Program-made: the position numbers and the translations under genes
Source: Candidatus Aminicenantota bacterium
Lineage (GTDB): Bacteria; Acidobacteriota; Aminicenantia; JAMOAD01
Assembly: GCA_027031485.1 (NCBI GenBank)
Contig: JALVQI010000126.1
Location: 1-35,230, forward strand
Reading direction: 5' to 3'
DNA: 35,230 nt
Shown here: one piece after another, positions 8,163 through 17,080 of the stretch
How the letters are laid out: each line of letters opens with the position of its first letter
Position numbering within the stretch: position 1 is the stretch's first letter
Notes under the pieces: generated by a model
What the model was told of the DNA's origin: nothing
Databases searched by the model: none
What the model saw: only the letters and a program-made list of their open reading frames with translations

Positions 8163-8960
8163 TTAATAATGATTGTCTATTAATCCCTTTAATTTATCCT
8201 TATATTTTATAAAATGATTATAATTCCGGGTCACACCCTTTACACCGTTTTCCCTTATATTTAAAACTCTCTCTCTTGAAAAAACCTCTGTCAAAATCGT
8301 TTCCCCGGATTCAGCTTTCTGAAGCTCTTCACCTTCCGGTCCGTAAATGGCAGATTTTCCCGTTAAATACTTCCCTACTCCATTGAAAGTAACAACATAG
8401 GAAGAATTGATAACAGAATAAGCTCTGGCAATTATAAGTTCCATATCTCTATCAGATGTTGTGGTGTAATGCGGATAAATCATAAGTTCCGCTCCTTTTG
8501 ATAACATTGCCCTTGATATTTCAGGGAAAAACAGATCATAGCATATTCCTACACCAACATTCATCTTATTTTCAATATTAAATACAAGAATATCTTCTCC
8601 TTTCTCAACAGGCTCAAATGGTTCCCAGGGAAAGATTTTATCGTATTTACCAACAATTTCTCCATTTCTATTTATAACAAAAAGCCTATTATAAATCTTA
8701 TTCTTTTCATCCTTCACATAAAAGGAACCGGGTATTATCCATATCGCGTACTCCTTTGCAAGTTCTTGAAATTTTAATAAATATTTATTATCTAAAACAA
8801 TAATATCCTTTTGAGCTCCCTGTATTGCAAGCTCGGGAAAAACAATCAGAGCAGAGCCATAGAGCTTTGAGCTTCTAATTATCATCTCTTCCATATTATT
8901 AAAATTTGTTTCGTATTCTCCCGGAAATATCTCCATTTGAGCAAATGAAACTTTTAACAT
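8163..8960 (-). CDS. Carbon-nitrogen hydrolase (nitrilase superfamily amidase)
   Basis: A 265-residue cytoplasmic enzyme with the nitrilase-superfamily triad: Glu43 in FPELA, Lys108 in KYDKIFPWEP and Cys140 in GICYDLFFPE. Members cleave C-N bonds of amides or carbamoyl compounds. Likely roles in this context are omega-amidase or N-carbamoyl-amine amidase, but the specificity is not readable from sequence. It starts one base before the upstream gene's stop region (the exported fusion protein ends at 8962) and has a GGGAGG ribosome binding site, so it is co-transcribed with the aminotransferase and the fusion protein. Confidence 0.9.
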   Translation of the reverse strand: MLKVSFAQMEIFPGEYETNFNNMEEMIIRSSKLYGSALIVFPELAIQGAQKDIIVLDNKYLLKFQELAKEYAIWIIPGSFYVKDEKNKIYNRLFVINRNGEIVGKYDKIFPWEPFEPVEKGEDILVFNIENKMNVGVGICYDLFFPEISRAMLSKGAELMIYPHYTTTSDRDMELIIARAYSVINSSYVVTFNGVGKYLTGKSAIYGPEGEELQKAESGETILTEVFSRERVLNIRENGVKGVTRNYNHFIKYKDKLKGLIDNHY

Positions 8961-8961
8961 A

Positions 8962-10161
8962 TTACCTCCCTAATAATTTATAAATCTCACTTTTTAAAAA
9001 TTCCCACCCGCTTTTTTCTACAAATTTTCCTGACCTATCAGGATAAACAGTTTTTGTTTTAAGAGCAATCATTTCAGGGTGAAATCCCATTATAAGTATT
9101 TCACCTTTTCCATATTCAAACTTAACAGCTGCCGGTTTTTTATCAGAATATGATGCTATAAGTTTATAATTCTTTTTTATTTTAAAATATGGACCTCCAA
9201 GATAATACATATACTTTATTATTCCATTTGTAAAATGTATTTGAGCGAGTCCTATATTTGGCCATGGTGCGATTCTTTTAATTGGACCTATTGCAGAATC
9301 ATAAAATTTCAAAATCCCTTTGTATTTCACTCCTTCCCATACAATATTTTTTGCCGCAAAGTATGCTCCGGCACAGATCCCAAGATATTTACCTCCGTTT
9401 TTTATAAAGTTAATGATATTTTTCGCTCCCTTTTTCCCTATATCCCTTGAATAAAAACCTGACCAGCCGCCGGGAAAATAAATCACCTTAATCTCTTTAA
9501 AAATTTTGCTCTTAATAATATCTTTAGCTTTAACAGCTTTATAACTAATTTTAGCCCATTCAAAAAACTCCTGAGATGCTTGAAGGTTTTTATAGTATGC
9601 TCCGGGATCTATGTAAATTCCGATTTCCACCCTACCCTTCTTATTTACGGGAACTCTTATCTCTGTTAAAAGTTCATCTTCAGGAATTTTTGAAGGATCA
9701 TTTAAATAAACCTCGGAATAGTTTCCAACCTTTTCATAACCATTTTTTTCTATATATTCATTTAAGATTGAATAAGCCCTAAAAATATGTTTGTAGCTTC
9801 CCTTATAAATAAGAGAGGCTACAAGTTCAGCCCTAACTCTTTTAAATTTAACCTCATCTTTTGAACATGGAGGATAAATTCCCGGAAAATAAACTGGAAT
9901 TCTCGCCTCTGACCTTTTAAACTCTTTGGAACTTAAGCTATTGTTAAAGTAAACTGCTTCTGAAAACCCATTGATTTTATATCCGAAATCAACAAGGTAA
10001 TTATAAATTATATTGAATTTTTTACTTAAAAGTGAATAATCTCCCCTATGCTCCATATATGCTACAAATCTTGTATCAGTGAATTTAATTTTTACTTGTG
10101 TGAGAGAAAGTGAAGATAAAATTATCATAAAAAGAAGAAAAATCGTAATTTTTTTATTCAT
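8962..10161 (-). CDS. Exported fusion: GyrI-like effector-binding domain + BPL_N/class I amidotransferase-like domain
   Basis: A 399-residue protein with a signal peptide (1 to about 21). Residues about 25-172 look like a GyrI-like (SHS2-pair) small-molecule-binding domain. Two half repeats are visible, ending SEARIPV and then EVYLNDPSKIPEDELLTEIRVPV. Residues about 215-399 resemble the biotin-protein-ligase N-terminal/class I glutamine-amidotransferase fold: VIYFPGGWSGFY, nucleophile elbow GICAGAYFAA with Cys263, and a C-terminal FHPE with His361 and Glu363. So the Cys-His-Glu set of amidotransferases is in place. Export of such a fusion is unusual. It overlaps the aminotransferase by eight bases. 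The function is unknown. It may bind or hydrolyse the imported substrate. Confidence 0.8.
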   Translation of the reverse strand: MNKKITIFLLFMIILSSLSLTQVKIKFTDTRFVAYMEHRGDYSLLSKKFNIIYNYLVDFGYKINGFSEAVYFNNSLSSKEFKRSEARIPVYFPGIYPPCSKDEVKFKRVRAELVASLIYKGSYKHIFRAYSILNEYIEKNGYEKVGNYSEVYLNDPSKIPEDELLTEIRVPVNKKGRVEIGIYIDPGAYYKNLQASQEFFEWAKISYKAVKAKDIIKSKIFKEIKVIYFPGGWSGFYSRDIGKKGAKNIINFIKNGGKYLGICAGAYFAAKNIVWEGVKYKGILKFYDSAIGPIKRIAPWPNIGLAQIHFTNGIIKYMYYLGGPYFKIKKNYKLIASYSDKKPAAVKFEYGKGEILIMGFHPEMIALKTKTVYPDRSGKFVEKSGWEFLKSEIYKLLGR

Positions 10162-11455
10162 AATCCTTTTCTACCTCCAGAATTGAGTTTTTTAAAATAT
10201 CTATCGCTTTTTTCAAATAATTATCGGATATTGTAAGGGGCATTAATGTTCTTATAACATTTCCGTAAACTCCGCAGGATATTAAAAGAAGACCCTTTTC
10301 TCTTGCCTTAATGATTGTTTTTTTAACAAATTCCTTAAATGGTTCCTTTGTTTTTTTATCCTTAACAAATTCAACACCTATCATTGCTCCTTTGCCTCTT
10401 ATATCACCTATGTATTTTGATTTTTTCGATAATTCTTTCATTGAATTAACTATCTCCTCTCCGATCTTATTTGCCCTTTCACACAAATTATTTTTTCGTA
10501 TAAAATTTATAGCAGCAATAGCAGCCGATGAAGCAACAGGATTCCCACCGAATGTTCCTCCGAGACCTCCTTCCTGTATATTCTCCATTAACTCCTTTTT
10601 ACCAATAATGGCAGAAAGAGGTAAACCACCGGCAATTGATTTTCCGAGAGTCATAATGTCATAATCAAGACCTGTCTTTTCCCAATAAAACATTGAACCT
10701 GTTCTGCAAAATCCTGACTGAACCTCATCCACTATAAGTAAAATTCCGTATTTTTCGGTTATTTCTCTCAATTTCTTTAAATATAGATCAGGCGCTACAA
10801 CAAATCCCCCCTCCCCTAAAATAGGCTCTATGACGACAGCAGCGATGGTTTCAGGATCAAAATATTTTATGAAATGTTCTTCCAATAATTTTATGTAAAA
10901 TTCAGTACACTCTTTTTCATCTTTAAAATCTTTTTCTCCCCTATAACAGTATGGATAAGAAACCCTGTAAACTTCCGGTAAAAAGGGGCCAAAACCTTTT
11001 TTATACGGATTTACTTTTGATGTGAGAGATAAAGTTGATATTGTTCTTCCGTGGAAAGCATAATCAAAGGTTATTATGCCGGGTCTTTCTGTATAATGCC
11101 TCGCGACTTTAATAGCATTTTCTACAGCCTCTGCTCCGGAATTAAATAAAACTCCCATTTTTTCAAAATCACCGGGGGTTATATTTGTTAACAATTTAAC
11201 TAATTCTATATAAGGCCTGTGCATATATGTATGAAAACAGGCATGTGTAAACTTTTCCGCCTGCTCTTTAATTGCTTCAACTACAGCTTCATTCGCATTG
11301 CCTACATTTAAAACACCAATTGATCCAGTAAAATCTATATACTCTTTTCCGGAATCATCATAAAGTAAAAAATCTTTGGCTTTTTCTATGATTATTTTGT
11401 GGACATTGTAAACTGCTTTTGGTATATATTTATCCCTTATTTCAACAGGTTTCAT
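10154..11455 (-). CDS. Class III PLP aminotransferase (4-aminobutyrate/ornithine-type)
   Basis: A 433-residue fold-type I PLP enzyme of the GabT/acetylornithine aminotransferase group. Visible are FNSGAEAVENAIKVAR (104-119), the FHGRT loop (134-138), VIEPILGEGG (208-217), IVDEVQSG with PLP-binding Asp243 (241-248) and the Schiff-base Lys272 in TLGKSIAGGLPL. Such enzymes move an omega-amino group from GABA, ornithine, putrescine or similar to 2-oxoglutarate, leaving a semialdehyde. Some archaeal relatives are amino-acid racemases, so that role cannot be excluded. The AOR in the same cluster argues for an aldehyde-forming reaction. The Shine-Dalgarno AAGGAGG is good. It is separated from the receptor gene by 102 bases that hold a hairpin. 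Confidence 0.88.
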   Translation of the reverse strand: MKPVEIRDKYIPKAVYNVHKIIIEKAKDFLLYDDSGKEYIDFTGSIGVLNVGNANEAVVEAIKEQAEKFTHACFHTYMHRPYIELVKLLTNITPGDFEKMGVLFNSGAEAVENAIKVARHYTERPGIITFDYAFHGRTISTLSLTSKVNPYKKGFGPFLPEVYRVSYPYCYRGEKDFKDEKECTEFYIKLLEEHFIKYFDPETIAAVVIEPILGEGGFVVAPDLYLKKLREITEKYGILLIVDEVQSGFCRTGSMFYWEKTGLDYDIMTLGKSIAGGLPLSAIIGKKELMENIQEGGLGGTFGGNPVASSAAIAAINFIRKNNLCERANKIGEEIVNSMKELSKKSKYIGDIRGKGAMIGVEFVKDKKTKEPFKEFVKKTIIKAREKGLLLISCGVYGNVIRTLMPLTISDNYLKKAIDILKNSILEVEKDYE

Positions 11456-11518
11456 TGAAACCTCCTTAAATCTTATTATAGTTCAGCTTTTTAATTATGA
11501 CAATTATCTACAGAATGA

Positions 11519-11535
11519 AGGGGCATGTAGCCCCT
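11519..11535 (-). terminator. GC-rich hairpin between receptor and aminotransferase genes
   Basis: AGGGGC-ATGTA-GCCCCT forms a six-pair stem with a five-base loop, about 20 bases after the stop of the receptor gene on the minus strand. There is no good T tract after it. It is more likely a processing or partial-termination site, or a dispersed repeat, than a full terminator. It could set different expression levels for the receptor and the aminotransferase. Confidence 0.35.
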
Positions 11536-11557
11536 ACATCCTGTTATATGGCTTGCC

Positions 11558-14500
11558 TTAAAACTTATAGTTTAAAGAAAAGTAAATAACTCTTTGACCA
11601 AGTGCAGTAACTTTCTTTTCCCATCCCGGATGAACCTTTAAGATAGTTCCATCGGGATATATTGTCAGGTGAGTTCCATATCTTTTGTAAAGTAGGGCGC
11701 TTCCCAAGGCATTCATTATATCAACAGAAATACTGAATTTTGAATTGTTACCCACTTTGAAATCTCTCAACAATCTTATATCCAATTGATTAAAGTCAGG
11801 ACCTCTTTTTGTTCCTATAGGTTCGGATAAAACCTCAGGTTTGTACCATGAGGGAACATTTGGTATGGAAGTGTTGACAATGATAACACTTCTCTGTATC
11901 GGAAGACCACTCATATATTTATAATTAAAGCTGAAGAAAATATCCCATGGTAATTTAAAAGTACCTTGAAGTTTAGCAAGTAAAGGTCTGTTAAAGGTAG
12001 GATCCGAACCCTTTCTGTTAACCATATAGTTAGGGTCATCGAAAGCCGTACTTACTCCGTTTGTCTCATAAAAAGCATTTCCAAGAGTTGCCTCCGCCTT
12101 TGAAAATGTAATTGATCCGAGAAGCTGCCATCCATGTGAAAAGGCTTTCCTTAAAACTATTTCCAATCCTTTATACTTTCTGTAAGCATCTTTCGGATTG
12201 GTTACCTTAAAGATAGAAGGAGCAAGACTATTAACAAGAAAATAGACTTCATAATTTTTATCATCCGATGTTCCCAAAACTCCATCCCAACCGGGATCAA
12301 CCACACTCTGTTTTACATAATCAGAATCCTTTTTACCAAAATCCATATCTTCAATGAGATCTCCTTCATATCTTTTAATATATCTTACGGACAAAGAAAG
12401 GTCTTTAAAAAGCTCTCTTTCAAGACTAACTACGAATTCATCAGTATACGGTGGTTTAAGATTGGGATCGATTCTATCTTTTGGGTTTTTATAGCCACCC
12501 CATGCCCACATAGGCTCATAATAGTCTGTTGTGTCAAATTTGTCATTCCAGTTAAAATCATACCAATAAAAGGCAATATACGGATAATACATAGGATTAA
12601 TATCAGATGCATATTGAATATTCATGTAGGAATAGTATCTTCCGTAAAAAGCTTTTAAAGCTGTTTTTCCATCTCCCGTTAAATCAATACTAATTCCTAT
12701 TCTCGGGGAAAGTGTTTTCCAGTTCATATAATTTTTAACCTCAGGATAATCCCTTGGTGCAAAAAAGTCTCTATCATATCCATAAGCTGCCATCATTGTG
12801 CTCATCCAGTATGAGTTTTGTAAAAATTCATTCCATTGAGGAGAACCGGTTGTGTGTTGCGCAGGAATATGTGCTTTTGAATAATCATATCTCAAACCTA
12901 AATTAAGATAAACTCTTCCATTGAAAAGAGAGAAATCATCCTGAAAATAAATGCTAAATCTTCTCGTCCTATCCTTTTGAACACTATCTCCTGATTTTGT
13001 TCCTATTGCTCTTGCATAGAATTTTCCCGCTCCCCACCACCAGATGGAAAACAGATGATTGCTTCCGTTTTCGGTGAAATATTCGGCAGGTAATAAATTG
13101 CCTATTTTCCCGGGCATCCATGTATCCCAATCATCTTTTGCAAACTCTATTTCTGTTCCTATCTTGATTTTATGATTACCACCCAGGAAATTGTCCAAAA
13201 ACTTTGTTAAAGATGCCATCGTCTGAAATCTTCCTCTGTGATAAACTTCATTCATCCAGTAACCACCGTAAAATAATCCCTGAGCAATATCATAAGTTCT
13301 ATAACCCGTTCCTTCCCTCATTAACAGAGGAAAATATTTATAAATATAGCCTGTTCTAAAATCAAAGTTTGTATTCTGGTCAACTGTCCAGTTTAACTTC
13401 AGATATGCTGTTATATCCTTTTCATGGTCCCATAAGGGGGCAGCTTCAGGCATATATTTCCATCCGATATAATAAGGACTACTGTTCACAACAACTCCCT
13501 GATGGACTTCCCATCTTGGTTCATAAGCATTTATGTAATTAAAGACAGTATCAAGTTTAAGTTTCTCGGAAAGATTTGAAGTCAATTTGAAAAATAAGTT
13601 GTGTTCTTTATGGGTTACGGCATATTTTTCCTCATAACCGGCAGGAGTATATTTCCAGCCTAAATATCTGTAAGAGGTGAAAAACCACACTTTATTTTTA
13701 ACAATCGGTCCTCCTAAGTTAAAAGCAATATCATTACTATTATTTGTTTTAAGCGGGGTATATTCAGCTTTCTCTTTTTGAAACAATTCTCTTCCTGGTT
13801 TGTCCGAAGCGAGAGAATCAAGTGTGAAATAGTAATTTAACTCACCTTTAAGGTTATTTGTTCCTGACTTTGTAACAACATTTATGTATGAACCCGTTCC
13901 CTCACCAACCTCTGCGGGGTGAGCCGAAGTTTGAAGTTCCACCTCTTCAATTGCATAATAATTTATATTAGTTGATAGATAACCGTGACGGGGATCATTC
14001 ATCATAAAACCATCAAAAGCATAAACATTATCCCTTATTGAGGAACCGTGTGTTGCAAATGTTCTTGAATATGTTATATTATCAGTAACAATACCAGCTG
14101 CGGATGCAATTATATCGTAAACATCTTTTTTCATTGGAATCTCTTCTATAAGCTCCTTTGAATATGTAGTGGAGCTTTTGGAACTTGAAGTATCCAGAAG
14201 TATTGGTTTTGCTTCAACTACAACCTTTTCACTTACTTTCAGGGGAATTTTAATAGTTAAATTATAGGTTTTTCCCACATTAACCCTTACATTTTTAACT
14301 TCAACTGGAGTAAAGCCTGAAAGCTCAGATTTTACAGTATAAGTTCCCGGAGGAAGTTTAAAAAATATGAACTCTCCATTTTCTGTGGTAGTGTAAGTTC
14401 TGGTAACAGTATTTCCTTTAATTGTAACAGTAGCTCCCGGTATAGGCTTGCCGTTTTCATCCATAACTTTCCCTTTCACCACACCTGTTTGCATTTGTGA

Positions 14501-14566
14501 AAACACAAATGATGTAATTAACAGTGTGAAGATTAAAAGAGAAAGAAAAGTTTTTCTTACTCGCAC
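11558..14566 (-). CDS. TonB-dependent outer-membrane receptor with carboxypeptidase-regulatory-like N-domain
   Basis: A 1002-residue protein with a signal peptide (1 to about 23). A CarboxypepD_reg-like beta-sandwich follows (about 26-112: GVVKGKVMDENGKPIPGATV...LPPGTYTVKSELSGF). The plug domain (about 125-235) includes AFDGFMMNDP and EGTGSYINVVTKSGTN. A long beta-barrel ends in the outer-membrane signature terminal Phe (YFSLNYKF). This Oar-like architecture is common in Acidobacteriota and relatives. It should carry a specific nutrient across the outer membrane using Tol/TonB-type energy. The GTG start at 14566 is chosen because GGAGG, within the end of the previous gene, sits seven bases before it. 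An overlapping ATG one base upstream is out of frame and stops after three codons. It is clustered with an inner-membrane symporter, implying the same cargo. Confidence 0.92.
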   Translation of the reverse strand: MRVRKTFLSLLIFTLLITSFVFSQMQTGVVKGKVMDENGKPIPGATVTIKGNTVTRTYTTTENGEFIFFKLPPGTYTVKSELSGFTPVEVKNVRVNVGKTYNLTIKIPLKVSEKVVVEAKPILLDTSSSKSSTTYSKELIEEIPMKKDVYDIIASAAGIVTDNITYSRTFATHGSSIRDNVYAFDGFMMNDPRHGYLSTNINYYAIEEVELQTSAHPAEVGEGTGSYINVVTKSGTNNLKGELNYYFTLDSLASDKPGRELFQKEKAEYTPLKTNNSNDIAFNLGGPIVKNKVWFFTSYRYLGWKYTPAGYEEKYAVTHKEHNLFFKLTSNLSEKLKLDTVFNYINAYEPRWEVHQGVVVNSSPYYIGWKYMPEAAPLWDHEKDITAYLKLNWTVDQNTNFDFRTGYIYKYFPLLMREGTGYRTYDIAQGLFYGGYWMNEVYHRGRFQTMASLTKFLDNFLGGNHKIKIGTEIEFAKDDWDTWMPGKIGNLLPAEYFTENGSNHLFSIWWWGAGKFYARAIGTKSGDSVQKDRTRRFSIYFQDDFSLFNGRVYLNLGLRYDYSKAHIPAQHTTGSPQWNEFLQNSYWMSTMMAAYGYDRDFFAPRDYPEVKNYMNWKTLSPRIGISIDLTGDGKTALKAFYGRYYSYMNIQYASDINPMYYPYIAFYWYDFNWNDKFDTTDYYEPMWAWGGYKNPKDRIDPNLKPPYTDEFVVSLERELFKDLSLSVRYIKRYEGDLIEDMDFGKKDSDYVKQSVVDPGWDGVLGTSDDKNYEVYFLVNSLAPSIFKVTNPKDAYRKYKGLEIVLRKAFSHGWQLLGSITFSKAEATLGNAFYETNGVSTAFDDPNYMVNRKGSDPTFNRPLLAKLQGTFKLPWDIFFSFNYKYMSGLPIQRSVIIVNTSIPNVPSWYKPEVLSEPIGTKRGPDFNQLDIRLLRDFKVGNNSKFSISVDIMNALGSALLYKRYGTHLTIYPDGTILKVHPGWEKKVTALGQRVIYFSLNYKF

Positions 14567-14568
14567 AT

Positions 14569-14808
14569 CTAACCTCCTTTTTTGTTTTTTTCTCTTAATA
14601 TTTTAATAATTTCTATCGTCCCTCCTATAATAGTGGCAAGCCATATAAAAGGGAGCGAATATAGAATTAAATAAAGCATTGCTTCAATCATATTTCCGAG
14701 GAAAAAGATGTAATATAAAAAGAAAAGCAAAAATATTATTATCCATCCTGCATATTTTAACGGAGTAAGTTTTCCGAAAAACAAAGCCAATACTTTTTTT
14801 ATTCCCAT
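14569..14808 (-). CDS. Small two-helix membrane protein paired with the symporter
   Basis: A 79-residue protein with hydrophobic segments near 18-38 and 42-66 and a basic tail (REKNKKGG). It overlaps the end of the symporter gene by ten bases, and its own stop carries the ribosome binding site of the receptor gene. This tight packing suggests a subunit or partner of the symporter. Other solute:sodium symporters are known with small DUF-type membrane partners. I do not recognise this family. Confidence 0.75.
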   Translation of the reverse strand: MGIKKVLALFFGKLTPLKYAGWIIIFLLFFLYYIFFLGNMIEAMLYLILYSLPFIWLATIIGGTIEIIKILREKNKKGG

Positions 14809-16274
14809 GGTATTTTAGTCCATAGTGTTTTATTTACAATCTCATCCGGTTCTTTTTTATCCATATAACTAACAATTATCATAAAAACAAAGGAAACAAT
14901 CAGCCCTATATGAACAAAGTGAAAACCATTTACTATTGCATTGGGAGAACCCTTTTTAACCCAGGCATATATTGAATACAAGAAAGATGTAACAAGACCG
15001 CTTATTAATGAATAATATGCGGCTTTGGAAGTTCCTCTTTTCCAGAACCATGCTGCAAACACAGGAACCAGCAGGCCTGACACAGCAAGTCCCTGCCCTA
15101 TTATCCATAGTGGTATTAAAAATGGCACCCAGAGAGCTGTTGCTATTCCGAAGACCGTTGTTATAAGAACAGATAATCGTGAGAGCTTAATCTGATTTGA
15201 TTTTTGAGATATTTTCGTATTTTTTAAAAAATCATTGTAAAGAAGAGTTGCTCCGTTTAATAAAAAGGATGAAGCACAGGATAAAACTGTCATGATAAAT
15301 GAAACAAGTAGAAATATCCCGATTGTTGGATTTATTATCTTCGTAATAAAATAGAGATAAACCTGATCACCCTGAATTGATGCAGGAAGAGCTATCAATT
15401 TTGCCTTTGTTGCAGCTTCTATTAACATTCCTCCCATGAATGAAATTGCACCCCACGGGGAAGAAAGTGATACCGCTACCATTGCATCAAACGATGTCTG
15501 AGCATTTTTAGCCATATACGCCCACTGATAAAGCCAAGGGTCCACAAGATAAAATAAACCCATTGTTATAATCCATACGGTAAAAACTGAAAAATCAGTG
15601 CTATATGCGGATAATTTTTCAGGAGATAAAAATTTGTGTAAATTACTGAAAGAAGCTTTCAAACCTCCATTATAATATATGGCGGCAATAAGAAATATTA
15701 AAAGCCCAGCTCCCTGTAAAATTGATTGTATCCATTGAGCTGTTATAGCAGAATACTGGCCTCCTGATACAGTATATACAAGAATTAGAACTGCACTGAT
15801 TAAAATCCCGTATTTAATACTCATATTAAAGGCAACTTTAAAAACTATTCCAAGTGCTACGAACTGAAGACCGGCAATAAATACAGGCCTCAGATAGCTT
15901 ATAAATGATGAAAGCCCTCGGATTCTCTCGCCAAACCTTACCGCAAGAAAATCGGGAAGGGTATATGCTTCGTTTATTCTTCCGAAGACATTTAGTTTTT
16001 TTGCAAAAACAAAAGCAAATAATGGAAGAGTAATTCCTGAAACTGCTATGAGCCACATGGAAGAAAATCCCTGCTCGAAACCATAACCTACAAACCCCGC
16101 GGTGGAAGCTCCACCTATTGAAGCTCCCGTGTAAGCTCCGAAAAACAACCAAAAACCGATATTTCTTCCCATAAGTAAAAATTCTTTTGGTTTTGATATT
16201 TTTGAGAATTTTATTCCTATGAAAAGGAAAATAAAGAAAAACAGAAGAAGAATTGTTATAGATGTAATGCTCAT
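14799..16274 (-). CDS. Solute:sodium symporter (SSS family)
   Basis: A 491-residue integral membrane protein with about 13 hydrophobic segments. Family features include GASIGGASTAGFVGYGFEQG (near 51-70), a TLPDFLAVRFG loop and SGGQYSAITAQWIQSILQ. It belongs to the family that includes PutP, PanF and related amino-acid, vitamin and sugar importers. Lacking nearby biochemical markers, the cargo is inferred from context as the amine or amino acid used by the aminotransferase. The ATG at 16274 lies one base after the regulator's stop, so translation is probably coupled. Confidence 0.9.
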   Translation of the reverse strand: MSITSITILLLFFFIFLFIGIKFSKISKPKEFLLMGRNIGFWLFFGAYTGASIGGASTAGFVGYGFEQGFSSMWLIAVSGITLPLFAFVFAKKLNVFGRINEAYTLPDFLAVRFGERIRGLSSFISYLRPVFIAGLQFVALGIVFKVAFNMSIKYGILISAVLILVYTVSGGQYSAITAQWIQSILQGAGLLIFLIAAIYYNGGLKASFSNLHKFLSPEKLSAYSTDFSVFTVWIITMGLFYLVDPWLYQWAYMAKNAQTSFDAMVAVSLSSPWGAISFMGGMLIEAATKAKLIALPASIQGDQVYLYFITKIINPTIGIFLLVSFIMTVLSCASSFLLNGATLLYNDFLKNTKISQKSNQIKLSRLSVLITTVFGIATALWVPFLIPLWIIGQGLAVSGLLVPVFAAWFWKRGTSKAAYYSLISGLVTSFLYSIYAWVKKGSPNAIVNGFHFVHIGLIVSFVFMIIVSYMDKKEPDEIVNKTLWTKIPWE

Positions 16275-16275
16275 T

Positions 16276-17061
16276 TTAAAACGTCGGAGGTGTGTTTATC
16301 CAGATTACAACAGTCATATTATTAGTCGGGTTATACCATTTATGGGGTCTTGTGCTTTCAAAATAGAGGCTATCTCCGGGACTCAATTCATACTCAACAT
16401 TAGCTTCAATAAAAACCTTTAACTTTCCGCTTATAACATATATAAATTCTTCTCCCTTGTGACAATAGAACTCTTCACTTCCAGAGCCTGGCTCTATATA
16501 AAAAAGATGAGGTTCCATTGCTGTATCACCTTCTGCAAGAAGTTCCATTCTAACTCCCTTTATATCCATGAAAATGGATTTTCTCTCTCCTGCCCTGATT
16601 AATTCCCTCGGTTCTCCTTCGTCAGGGAAAAAATAGAGTGTATTTACATTTAATGCATTTGCAATTTTTTTCAGATTTCCTATTGAAAGGTTTGCTTTTC
16701 CCAATTCAACCTGATTTAAAAAGGGAATGGAAAGTCCTGTTTTCTCCGAAAGCTCTTTTACGGAAACCTTGTTTCTTTGTCTTAATCTCTTTATTTTATC
16801 ACCAATCTTTTCTCTTTTTTTTACGTCATCAGAAACAGTATCCTTTTCTATTTTTAATAATTCTTTGATAGCTTCACTCTTATAACCTTTGTCTTTAAGA
16901 ATTTTAATTTTTTTTAAAACAGAAAGATCTTCCTCTGTAAAAAATCTGAACCTCCCTTTGGATCTCTTGCTCTCAACAAGCCCCTCTCTTTCCCAATACC
17001 TTATTGTTGAGGTGCTTACATTCAAAACTTTTGCTATGTCACCGATAAAATATTTAATCAT
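16276..17061 (-). CDS. Transcriptional regulator: MerR-type HTH + XRE-type HTH + cupin
   Basis: A 261-residue protein with three modules. Residues 1-72 are a MerR-type DNA-binding domain (YFIGDIAKVLNVSTSTIRYWEREGLV, then a GRFRFF wing). Residues about 84-145 are an XRE/Cro-type helix-turn-helix (IKRLRQRNKVSVKELSEKTGLSIPFLNQVELGKANLS). Residues about 170-261 are a cupin-2 sensor (EPGSGSEEFYCHKGEEFIYVISGKLKV...GDSLYFESTRPHKW). The XRE-cupin part is the PuuR-like layout used by many amine and amino-acid catabolic repressors. It heads the catabolic cluster. No Shine-Dalgarno precedes the ATG, and the promoter's -10 box ends seven bases before it. A dyad over the -10 suggests autoregulation. Confidence 0.88.
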   Translation of the reverse strand: MIKYFIGDIAKVLNVSTSTIRYWEREGLVESKRSKGRFRFFTEEDLSVLKKIKILKDKGYKSEAIKELLKIEKDTVSDDVKKREKIGDKIKRLRQRNKVSVKELSEKTGLSIPFLNQVELGKANLSIGNLKKIANALNVNTLYFFPDEGEPRELIRAGERKSIFMDIKGVRMELLAEGDTAMEPHLFYIEPGSGSEEFYCHKGEEFIYVISGKLKVFIEANVEYELSPGDSLYFESTRPHKWYNPTNNMTVVIWINTPPTF

Positions 17062-17063
17062 AT

Positions 17064-17080
17064 TTGTAATATAATTACAA
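17064..17080. promoter_or_regulatory. Operator-like dyad over the regulator promoter
   Basis: TTGTAAT-ATA-ATTACAA is a perfect seven-base inverted repeat with a three-base centre. It covers the -10 box of the regulator's promoter. The position fits repression by the gene's own product, which carries two DNA-binding domains. This is inference, and A+T-rich DNA makes chance dyads commoner. Confidence 0.45.
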
